Below, one piece after another: positions 1 to 5,743 of a stretch of DNA of 5,875 nucleotides. Both the position numbers and the translations under genes were made by a program. This stretch comes from Polyangiaceae bacterium. GTDB lineage: Bacteria; Myxococcota_A; Polyangia; Polyangiales; Polyangiaceae. Location of the stretch: assembly GCA_022447485.1 (NCBI GenBank), contig JAKVCH010000214.1, positions 1 to 5,875 on the forward strand. Direction: 5' to 3'. How positions within the stretch are numbered: the first letter of the stretch is position 1; the number at the start of each line of letters is the position of its first letter. The notes under the pieces were generated by a model. The model ran no database searches and had not been told where the DNA came from. It was given only the letters and a program-made list of their open reading frames with translations.

Positions 1-1220
1 AGATCGCCTGGAATCGCCGCACCGGTTAAGTTCGTCAAACCCGTGACGCCATCACCACTAGCAAAGTACCGGTCTTTGCATTCAACAAATGTTGGGGGCC
101 GGACTTCATCACCAGCTGCATACACATAGAGGTCGGTGTTAGCGCAATAATCTTGGGCAATCTTGGTGTAGGCGCTAGCCACAACATCTGAGCATTCGGT
201 TAAGTTTGCGTTGAACGTGTCAACCTGCGCCTCACAGTCCGAGACCAGCTGACCACACTCTTGACTGCTCAGACAGTCAACACAGGTCATGGATAGGTCA
301 CATAACTCCTGGCAAACAACACTTGGCTCACAATCGAGAGGCTCAATGCCGCTTGTGCTGGTGATCACTTCGGGGTTCTGGGCAGCCCAAACATCAAAAG
401 CATCGACCGCTCCTAAGAAACCACCAGTGCTATGACACTCTTGGTTATTGGGGGCAGCTGCTGCATCGGGAAACTCATAGGAATAGCGCCCGGTACCGGA
501 ACAGAACTGAGTATCGGTCGCCGCATAGACTTCCCTGAGGGTCTCAATTGCTGCCGCTTCCTCTGGGGTAATATCGGCTTCACTGGCGGTGCAAGTGAAG
601 CAGGGGTCAGAGGGGTCAACGGGGCAGTATTTATCGTCTAGACCATTGATTAAAGCGACCACGTCTGGAGCGGAAGCTGCCCAAGCTTCATAGGCTTCGA
701 TCGCAGCATCCCAACGCTCCTGCGAATTAAAAACATAGCCCTTATAATCGTCCGACATATCGTCATCGTCGGCGATCAGAGTGCCTTCATCAAAGTTCAA
801 ACTCCCGACATTCCAATTACAATATGGGTCAGCAATTTGATCACAATCAGCTGTGTACGTGGTCACGGGCGCACCATCTTCGTTGGTCAGGGCACAACGA
901 TTGAGACGGTCACAAGCGCAAACAAAGGGCGCTTCAACGACGCCAATACATGCTCCTTGGTCATCGGTGTAACAATGCTGTTCATTGCCAGTAGGAGCTT
1001 CGTCGGGGCCAAGCGGCGGATCGATCTTGCAACCATTCGTTATCAATGGGGGCTCAAAGTTGCCGACAGGAGTATTGCCAACCGGGCGATACTCGTATTG
1101 ATCGAAACCTACTTGATAACACTTATTCGAAATCTCACTTCTTGTTTCCTGGGTAGCGCAGGAGAAAGTGAGGAGGCAGGAGAGTGACGTGAGTCCCAAG
1201 AAAGGCAGAGTTGTCTTCAT
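1..1220 (-). CDS. Cys-rich secreted protein, probable lipoprotein, 5' part (C-terminus outside window)
   Basis: The minus strand is open without a stop from the ATG at 1220 to the window edge, giving 406 full codons. I do not recognise a named family. Residues 1-20 form a hydrophobic export signal. Cys21 in LTFSCAT could be a lipidated Cys, although the lipobox is imperfect (Thr at -3, Phe at -2); SCA followed by TQ could instead be a signal peptidase I site. The visible protein has 26 Cys, 24 after the signal, which suggests a disulfide-rich protein outside the cytoplasm. An Asp-rich patch (DDDDMSDD, 151-158) precedes a duplicated module: residues 172-199 align without gaps to 270-297, and 240-262 to 359-381. 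The second copy has an extra Cys cluster (303-343). Start: this ATG directly precedes the signal sequence, but I see no clear Shine-Dalgarno. The gene diverges from the porin operon. Reading frame confident; function unknown. Confidence 0.85.
   Translation of the reverse strand, partial: MKTTLPFLGLTSLSCLLTFSCATQETRSEISNKCYQVGFDQYEYRPVGNTPVGNFEPPLITNGCKIDPPLGPDEAPTGNEQHCYTDDQGACIGVVEAPFVCACDRLNRCALTNEDGAPVTTYTADCDQIADPYCNWNVGSLNFDEGTLIADDDDMSDDYKGYVFNSQERWDAAIEAYEAWAASAPDVVALINGLDDKYCPVDPSDPCFTCTASEADITPEEAAAIETLREVYAATDTQFCSGTGRYSYEFPDAAAAPNNQECHSTGGFLGAVDAFDVWAAQNPEVITSTSGIEPLDCEPSVVCQELCDLSMTCVDCLSSQECGQLVSDCEAQVDTFNANLTECSDVVASAYTKIAQDYCANTDLYVYAAGDEVRPPTFVECKDRYFASGDGVTGLTNLTGAAIPGD
394..706 (-). 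repeat. First copy of internal protein module (residues 172-262 and flank)
   Basis: This span of the Cys-rich gene encodes roughly residues 172-275. Residues 172-199 (AAIEAYEAWAASAP then a Gly and a Cys199) match residues 270-297 (GAVDAFDVWAAQNP then a Gly and a Cys297) without gaps: 9 identities in 28 and mostly conservative changes. Residues 240-262 match 359-381 (Cys, Thr, Tyr-x-Tyr, Asp, Pro, Glu-Cys at the same spacing). The two offsets differ (98 and 119) because the second copy has about 21 extra residues. The alignment was made by eye. Confidence 0.6.
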
Positions 1221-1415
1221 TGTTCTATGCAACGATCTTCGTGAGTGAATCAAGAGCGGCAAAAGCCTGTGTCAAAAGCGTATCGCTTGAGGTGTGGTCG
1301 AGTTTACCTTCTGGGGAGGCGCTTGAACCATAGACCGGACAAGAAAAGTCCACGAGCGATCAGACCAACGGAGGCTGGTCCAGTACTTTTATTATCTACT
1401 GTGAAAGCGAGAGCA

Positions 1416-1437
1416 ATCCTCAAAGAGGATCATCCTC
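1416..1437. repeat. Alternating inverted repeat ATCCTC / GAGGAT / ATCCTC, possible operator
   Basis: Three 6-bp arms alternate: ATCCTC (1416-1421), AAA, GAGGAT (1425-1430), C, ATCCTC (1432-1437). The middle arm is exactly complementary to both outer arms, so it can pair with either one and form two mutually exclusive hairpins, or it can serve as overlapping dyads for a DNA-binding protein. It sits about 200 bp upstream of the Cys-rich gene and 420 bp upstream of the first porin. The repeat is seen directly; a regulatory role is inference. Confidence 0.35.
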
Positions 1438-1533
1438 GGCACCGCGATGTCCTCACCAAACCGCGTCAAAACAGCCCAATTCACTTATTTCTTGCCCTCC
1501 AAGCGATTTGCTGAACAAATACGGCGACTCAGG

Positions 1534-1555
1534 AAGGGCCCAAGTTCGGGCTTTT
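1534..1555 (+). terminator. Weak terminator-like hairpin
   Basis: AAGGGCCC (1534-1541), a 6-nt loop (AAGTTC) and GGGCTTTT (1548-1555) can form an 8-bp RNA stem with four G-C pairs, two G-U wobbles and two A-U pairs. The T-run is inside the stem and no further T-tract follows, so it is a poor intrinsic terminator and may be only a hairpin. No confident plus-strand gene precedes it. Confidence 0.2.
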
Positions 1556-1855
1556 GACCATCGAAGTGACCACAAACGGACACAGACAGCTTCCTTTGTC
1601 GCCTAACTAAACTTTCGGGCTTGTTATGTTGCAACTATTCCAAACTATCCTGCAGACCTATTTTCAGGAGCGGAACTCAGCCACAGCAGCAAGTCTAAAA
1701 AAATCCTTTCTGAGCCGAATCTCTCAGATGAATGTTGAATTGGGCTCGCCCTCTCAACCTTTCATCAATCCTCTTGTAGGAACGGGAGTGAAGGGTCTAA
1801 CTCTAAGCCCTCTTTGGAGCTTGCCATGAAGGCGGGCCCGCAAGAGAAATCACGA

Positions 1856-3823
1856 ATGAAACGCGGTCTATTTACATTAGCGCTCATGACGGGAGCAGGA
1901 ATTCCTCTCTCGGCCTACGCGCAAGACGCGGCTCCCCCTGAAGCCACGGACCCTGAAGCCACGGAAGCTGCAGCTCCCGAGGCTGATGCTCCTGAGGCTG
2001 ATGCCACCACCCCGGAAGCAGCAGCGGCCGAATCTACCGAAGCGGATCCTGCCGACGGTGCTGCCGAGGCTGCACCAGACGCCACCCCCTTGCCCGACGA
2101 AGCCTCGCCCGACGAAGCCTCGGCAGTTGAGGGAGCGGATGTTGCTCCAGATGGTGGTGAGGTCGAGGCGGGACGCTTAAACGAATTCGCCGACGAAGAC
2201 GACGTCGATCCTGACGCTGGCAAAGAGGTTCCAGTCATTCCCCTTGAGGATGGCCCACCTCTGCCAACGTACGATCCAGCTCTTGAGCCCGACGTCTATT
2301 GGGAAGGTGATAGCGACCCTCACAACCCTGGTTATGTTCCAGGTTATAGTGAGTCGACAAGCTTGGGCATGAGTCCCAACCAACCGCGGGCAGGCTCCAT
2401 GATGGGTGGCACGACAGCTCCCGCAGGTTCGGATACCTGGGCGGAAGATTGGGCTTTCCATTTCCACGGCTATTTCGAAGCGGCATTGCGAGCCGCTCAG
2501 GGTCGTCGAGATAACCCTGCAGATAATCAGTCCCAGAGACCCTGGCACGCGACGCCGATTACCCCGGGTCGCTACGGCGATTTTGAGGCGACGCAAGCAG
2601 TTCCTGGTCCTTGGACCCAGATGAACTTTTCCTACGGTAACCCCTACGCCACAGCGACGGTTATCCTCGCCGGATTCACCCAGGCCGATGCCGGCTCCTA
2701 CACGTATCCATCGTCGCAGCTAGGAATCAACGACGTCTACCTCACCTTGCGAGCACCTCGGCTGAACGGCATTCGCCTCAAGGCAATCGCTGGTGCTTTC
2801 CAAGATCGATACGGCGCAATGGGGCAATACTCAGAAGGTCTCTATGGACATTCTTTGGTCGCCTACACCCGCGGCACAGGCATCACCATCGTCGGTGACC
2901 ACGACCTTGTGGGCGACGTGGTCGGCATGTTCGAAGTCGGCATGAAAGGTACGTTGAACAAGCCACCCGTTGGTATCGAACCAACTGATGCCAACGCTTA
3001 TGGCGACTCGCAGAATGGCGCTGGCTACGTGGTTCACGCCCATTACGGTGTTGCCCTCGGCGAAGCTGACATCTCCGCCCATTACCTTCACGCCTTCGCC
3101 CATGACGATCGCATGAGCGATGTACCGCTTCGACCTGGTCAGCCTGCTCCTATCGATCGTGCCGACGGCAGTATCGATACTTACGGTCTCACCCTGCGCA
3201 TGCTGGGCGAACCCTACAATCATCTTTCGGTTGGAGGCGCCTACACAGTCGCTCGAAATGCACGCGCTGTACCCCGCGTGATCAATATTCTGAACGCAGA
3301 TGGCGGTCGAGGCTTGATGGAGGAGTACTTCGGCATGCAGTCGGACGGTAACGGGAGCCTACTCGTTGCCGGATTCGAATACGATATGAGCTTGCAGAAG
3401 TTCCTGAAGCATCCAGCATTCTTCCCAAGTAACGACTGGGATATTCGAGCAAGCTTTTTCGGCACCTTTGTTCACGTTGAGTCCGATCAAGACAGCACCG
3501 AACTTTCGGGGCAGACGATCAACTTCGACGGTGTCAATAAATTGAAGCTGGGTACGGAAATTACGTACAACTTCGTAGAATGGGCGGGATTGTCAGCACG
3601 CTATGACTACGTGGCCCCGGACTTGGCAAATGGCCAACGCTCTTTCCACGTTATCTCTCCCAAGATCCTCTTTAGGACCAACTGGCTCGCCCACGAGCAG
3701 ATCAACTTCCGCTACACACGCTGGATCTATGGTGACGATGTCATCATCCAGACCGTATCCCCCAACGACTTGCAGGGCTTAGACAATAATATGTTCGCCC
3801 TTCAAGCAACAATGTACTGGTAA
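1856..3823 (+). CDS. LamB-like outer-membrane porin with long acidic Pro/Ala/Glu-rich N-terminal segment
   Basis: A 655-aa outer-membrane beta-barrel protein, probably a passive channel for small solutes; substrate unknown. Residues 1-22 are a Sec signal peptide (MKRGLFTLALMTG, cleavage after AYA-22). Residues 24 to about 165 are low-complexity and acidic, with tandem pentapeptides PEATD/PEATE, APEAD/APEAD and PDEAS/PDEAS. A Gly/Pro linker (about 167-195) leads to FHGYF (203-207) and a barrel running to the C-terminal ATMYW; a terminal aromatic is the usual BAM recognition signal. Motifs shared in order with the downstream paralogue include GPWTQxNFSYG, RYGxMG, YxGxQSxGNG and SPK/RxxF. There are no cysteines. 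Start: ATG 1856 gives a signal peptide equal in length to the paralogue's. In-frame ATG 1826 has a better Shine-Dalgarno (GGAG 1816-1819, 6-nt spacer) and TTG 1814 is also open; the mature protein is the same. First gene of the operon. Confidence 0.95.
   Translation: MKRGLFTLALMTGAGIPLSAYAQDAAPPEATDPEATEAAAPEADAPEADATTPEAAAAESTEADPADGAAEAAPDATPLPDEASPDEASAVEGADVAPDGGEVEAGRLNEFADEDDVDPDAGKEVPVIPLEDGPPLPTYDPALEPDVYWEGDSDPHNPGYVPGYSESTSLGMSPNQPRAGSMMGGTTAPAGSDTWAEDWAFHFHGYFEAALRAAQGRRDNPADNQSQRPWHATPITPGRYGDFEATQAVPGPWTQMNFSYGNPYATATVILAGFTQADAGSYTYPSSQLGINDVYLTLRAPRLNGIRLKAIAGAFQDRYGAMGQYSEGLYGHSLVAYTRGTGITIVGDHDLVGDVVGMFEVGMKGTLNKPPVGIEPTDANAYGDSQNGAGYVVHAHYGVALGEADISAHYLHAFAHDDRMSDVPLRPGQPAPIDRADGSIDTYGLTLRMLGEPYNHLSVGGAYTVARNARAVPRVINILNADGGRGLMEEYFGMQSDGNGSLLVAGFEYDMSLQKFLKHPAFFPSNDWDIRASFFGTFVHVESDQDSTELSGQTINFDGVNKLKLGTEITYNFVEWAGLSARYDYVAPDLANGQRSFHVISPKILFRTNWLAHEQINFRYTRWIYGDDVIIQTVSPNDLQGLDNNMFALQATMYW
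1936..1965 (+). repeat. Exact 15-bp tandem duplication (PEAT[D/E] x2)
   Basis: CCCTGAAGCCACGGA occurs twice back to back (1936-1950 and 1951-1965) with no mismatch. It encodes two successive PEAT pentapeptides at residues 28-37 of the first porin. Exact identity at third codon positions indicates a recent duplication. Confidence 0.95.
1973..2002 (+). repeat. 15-bp tandem duplication (APEAD x2)
   Basis: GCTCCCGAGGCTGAT (1973-1987) is followed directly by GCTCCTGAGGCTGAT (1988-2002), with one synonymous difference. It encodes APEAD twice, residues 40-49 of the first porin. Confidence 0.95.
2093..2122 (+). repeat. Exact 15-bp tandem duplication (PDEAS x2)
   Basis: CCCGACGAAGCCTCG occurs twice back to back (2093-2107 and 2108-2122) with no mismatch. 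It encodes PDEAS twice, residues 80-89 of the first porin. Confidence 0.95.
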
Positions 3824-3847
3824 AGTGAAGGTACTGGTAAAATGAAG
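3814..3847 (+). repeat. 17-bp tandem duplication spanning the first porin's stop codon
   Basis: GTACTGGTAAAGTGAAG (3814-3830) is repeated directly as GTACTGGTAAAATGAAG (3831-3847), with a single G/A difference (3825 versus 3842). The first copy contains the final Tyr-Trp-stop of the upstream porin. The second copy is non-coding for that gene and its one substitution turns GTG into the ATG at 3842, an upstream in-frame start for the next gene. Confidence 0.95.
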
Positions 3848-3895
3848 ACAGCAGCCCAACCCAGCATTTTCGCCCAGACCAACTCCTACTCGAAG

Positions 3896-3901
3896 AGCAG
3901 G
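3896..3901 (+). promoter_or_regulatory. Ribosome binding site deciding the second porin's start
   Basis: AGCAGG, 6 nt before ATG 3908, is a good Shine-Dalgarno-type match. It favours this start over the in-frame ATG at 3842, which would put 22 extra residues in front of a complete signal peptide. An AAGAG lies at about the same distance from the start in both porin genes (1842-1846 and 3893-3897). Confidence 0.6.
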
Positions 3902-3907
3902 TTTTCC

Positions 3908-5419
3908 ATGAAGCGCCGTTTAACTTCCCTAGTCGCCCTTGCAGCAACCTTTGTCGCCGCGCCCGCTTTCGCCCAGATGGGCCTCGAACCTGGTGCCCCT
4001 CAAGCAGGCAGCCTGCCTGGTGGTGTGAGTCCAGGCGTTGAGTCTCAAGGAAAAGACGACTGGCGCTTTGATTTTCATGGCTACTTTACCATGCCCTTCT
4101 GGGTTGGTTTTGGTCAGCGGGAAAATCCCACTGCCGATCAAAGCAAGACTACATGGCACGCTCCTCCCGTCGTTCCTGGTGAGCGAGGCTCTTTTGCGTA
4201 CACGAATGTTCTTCCGGGTCCTTGGACTCAATTGAACTTCAGTTACGGCACGAGCGTGGTTCGAGGTACGGTCATCATCGCAGCAAGTACGGCGGCCAGT
4301 GCCGAGGGCTTTTATAACCCTCCCGATCACATTGGCATTAAAGACGCTTTCCTCACCCTAGACCTACCCGCGACTGAGACTTCGAATTACCACATCAACG
4401 CTGGTGTCTTTTCGAATCGCTACGGTCTCATGGGCGAATTCGACGAAGGTGAGTACTCCACGCCGATCGTCTCTCGGATGGACGGCGCTGGAATTACTGG
4501 CACCGGTAAGTGGCAGCTTGGGCCGAAGATCGTCGTCGCTGCCGAGGCGGGCATGATGGCCAATATCGACAAGCCCGTGCTTGGTACGGTACCGGAAGGC
4601 TGGAACGGGTTCGCAGACGCGAATATTGGTTCCACCTATGCCGCCCATGGGCACCTAGGGATCTCAATCGCTCAATTCGCCCATATCAACCTGCACGAGA
4701 TTTACAGCTTCTCAAAAGATGATCAGGCAGGCGTACAAGATCAACCAGATGCAGCCTTGAATGTCTTAGGTGCGGATGCACGCCTCACGATGGGTCCTTG
4801 GGGCCACCTCTTCGTGGGCATGTCTCACGCCAACGCAAGCTACGTTGGCTCCCTGGGCGGAGTCGTGCACTACCTCGATACAGCCAATGGCCAAGACTTG
4901 ATGCGGAATTACCTCGGCACCCAATCTGAAGGTAATGGCAAAGTCACCACAGTCGCACTCCAATACGATGGCAGTCTTGCCTCGATGATGAAGCCCGACG
5001 AAGAGTTCAGTGGGAACGCTCCCGACTTGCGCTATGTGCTCTTTGGTATGGCGGCGTTCACTGACACCAGTGATACGACGAATACGGCACCACAGAATCG
5101 ATACGGCCTCTGCAATAATGGTTGTGCCAAATTCGGTGGAGAGCTGACTTACAAGCCATTCCGTTACTTCGCCGCTGCGTTCCGTGGCGATGAGGTGATT
5201 CAAAATCTTGATGATGGCTCCGAATCCTTCGCGATCCTCTCACCAAGATTGATCTTCAGCAGCGACTGGAACTCTCAAGATCAAATCGTTCTTCAGTACT
5301 CGCACTACGTCTACGGTTCCAACGTCGCTGTGAGAAATCCTGCTTACGATCCGAACGATAACACCTACACGCCTGGTGATGGGAACACAGTATCGCTGCA
5401 CGCCACCATGTGGTGGTAA
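3908..5419 (+). CDS. LamB-like outer-membrane porin, paralogue of the upstream gene
   Basis: A 503-aa outer-membrane beta-barrel protein, likely a solute channel; substrate unknown. Residues 1-22 are a Sec signal peptide (MKRRLTSLVALAATFVAAPAFA) cleaved before Gln23. A short Gly/Pro linker (about 24-50) leads to DFHGYF (55-60) and a barrel of about 448 residues ending ATMWW. In the same order as the upstream paralogue it has GPWTQLNFSYG, NRYGLMGEFDEG, a His-x-His at 247/249, LGTQSEGNG and LSPRLIF. The LamB maltoporin family also has DFHGY near the mature N-terminus and ends in WW, so a sugar-porin-like fold is plausible, not proven. It has just two cysteines, Cys402 and Cys406, in a probable loop; the paralogue has none. 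It follows the first porin by 84 bp with no terminator between, and a strong terminator follows, so the pair is probably one operon. ATG 3842 in frame is the alternative start. Confidence 0.95.
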   Translation: MKRRLTSLVALAATFVAAPAFAQMGLEPGAPQAGSLPGGVSPGVESQGKDDWRFDFHGYFTMPFWVGFGQRENPTADQSKTTWHAPPVVPGERGSFAYTNVLPGPWTQLNFSYGTSVVRGTVIIAASTAASAEGFYNPPDHIGIKDAFLTLDLPATETSNYHINAGVFSNRYGLMGEFDEGEYSTPIVSRMDGAGITGTGKWQLGPKIVVAAEAGMMANIDKPVLGTVPEGWNGFADANIGSTYAAHGHLGISIAQFAHINLHEIYSFSKDDQAGVQDQPDAALNVLGADARLTMGPWGHLFVGMSHANASYVGSLGGVVHYLDTANGQDLMRNYLGTQSEGNGKVTTVALQYDGSLASMMKPDEEFSGNAPDLRYVLFGMAAFTDTSDTTNTAPQNRYGLCNNGCAKFGGELTYKPFRYFAAAFRGDEVIQNLDDGSESFAILSPRLIFSSDWNSQDQIVLQYSHYVYGSNVAVRNPAYDPNDNTYTPGDGNTVSLHATMWW

Positions 5420-5440
5420 GCATCGCCCACCCTCGTTAAG

Positions 5441-5470
5441 AAAAAGGCTGCCGTTTTCGGCGGCCTTTTT
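5441..5470 (+). terminator. Strong rho-independent terminator, potentially bidirectional
   Basis: AAAAAGGCTGCCG (5441-5453), a TTTT loop (5454-5457) and CGGCGGCCTTTTT (5458-5470) form a 13-bp stem with one U-G wobble. The 3' arm ends in five T. The matching A-run on the 5' side means it could also work on the minus strand. It lies 21 bp after the second porin's stop and closes the operon. Confidence 0.95.
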
Positions 5471-5564
5471 CTTTGCGATTTGACCAAAAACCCTGAGTAT
5501 CGATTTGGCTCAGTTCAGCCTCCGGCGCCACAACGGGCCCGACTTTCGAACGGGGAGCTGAAAA

Positions 5565-5702
5565 TTGAGCCTCCGCCTCTTCTGCCACGCTTCGCCGCTC
5601 ATGAACTCAGAAGAGTTCACCGGCTATGATCGCGAAGGCAAAAACTTCAGCCTTCAAAAATATTTCCTCCGCGGTCAAACTCGATGCAGAACTTTATTTT
5701 AG
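5565..5702 (+). CDS. Possible small ORF, 45 aa, unrecognised
   Basis: A TTG at 5565 is preceded by GGGGAG (5552-5557) with a 7-nt spacer. It opens a 45-codon frame ending at TAG 5700-5702. An internal ATG at 5601 would give 33 residues beginning MNSEEFTGYDREGKNFSLQ. I recognise no family. The composition is not obviously random, but the length is short and the hairpin at 5602-5619 overlaps the frame. It may be chance, a remnant of an older gene, or a leader peptide for the gene that starts further right. Confidence 0.2.
   Translation: MSLRLFCHASPLMNSEEFTGYDREGKNFSLQKYFLRGQTRCRTLF
5602..5619. repeat. Perfect inverted repeat TGAACTC-AGAA-GAGTTCA
   Basis: Seven-bp arms (5602-5608 and 5613-5619) flank a 4-nt centre. 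With no T-tract after it, this is not a terminator. It lies about 125-140 bp upstream of the probable start at 5744, where an operator or an RNA hairpin in a leader is possible. The role is inferred only. Confidence 0.4.
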
Positions 5703-5743
5703 CTCAAATACCGACCTTCCACCCAGTCGGCTCATATAAGTCC

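Larger units (their letters stand above)
1221..1855. other. Divergent intergenic region
   Basis: This 635-bp stretch separates the Cys-rich gene from the porin operon and should contain both promoters. I see no convincing gene: two small plus-strand open frames (1245-1514 and 1626-1829) have random-looking composition and no ribosome binding site. On the minus strand an exact TTGACA lies at 1275-1270, but no good -10 box follows at 16-18 bp. On the plus strand TGTTATGTT at 1622-1630 resembles an extended -10, with no matching -35. Short inverted repeats occur at 1276-1288 (AAGCG-tat-CGCTT, abutting the TTGACA), 1363-1380 (GACCA, 8-nt loop, TGGTC), 1416-1437 and 1534-1555. The palindrome GTTGCAAC lies at 1628-1635 and a run of seven A at 1697-1703. 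Confidence 0.7.

Noticed and set aside
837..1187. Plus-strand open frame of 116 codons
   Set aside because: It lies wholly opposite the Cys-rich minus-strand gene, whose frame has a signal peptide, regular Cys spacing and internal repeats; the plus frame has none of these.
1261..1380. Possible riboswitch or structured RNA from several adjacent hairpins
   Set aside because: The stems are 4-5 bp, and I could not match the conserved cores of riboswitches I know, such as the c-di-GMP type.
1245..1514. Plus-strand open frame of 89 codons in the intergenic region
   Set aside because: Its Arg/Pro/His-rich composition looks random, it has no ribosome binding site, and it would begin inside the minus-strand gene's upstream region. 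The weak hairpin after it is not enough support.
1626..1829. Plus-strand open frame of 67 codons before the first porin
   Set aside because: There is no Shine-Dalgarno, the C-terminal half is non-protein-like, and it overlaps the alternative start region of the porin.
1814..1830. Sigma-54-type promoter read from TGGAGCTTGCC
   Set aside because: The GG and GC elements are far closer than the 10-bp spacing sigma-54 promoters need; the GGAG is better read as a ribosome binding site.
1915..2238. Long minus-strand open frame of 107 codons, Ser/Ala/Gly-rich
   Set aside because: It is the complement of the acidic low-complexity segment of the first porin; repeated Pro/Ala/Glu codons read as Ser/Ala/Gly on the other strand and lack stops for that reason.
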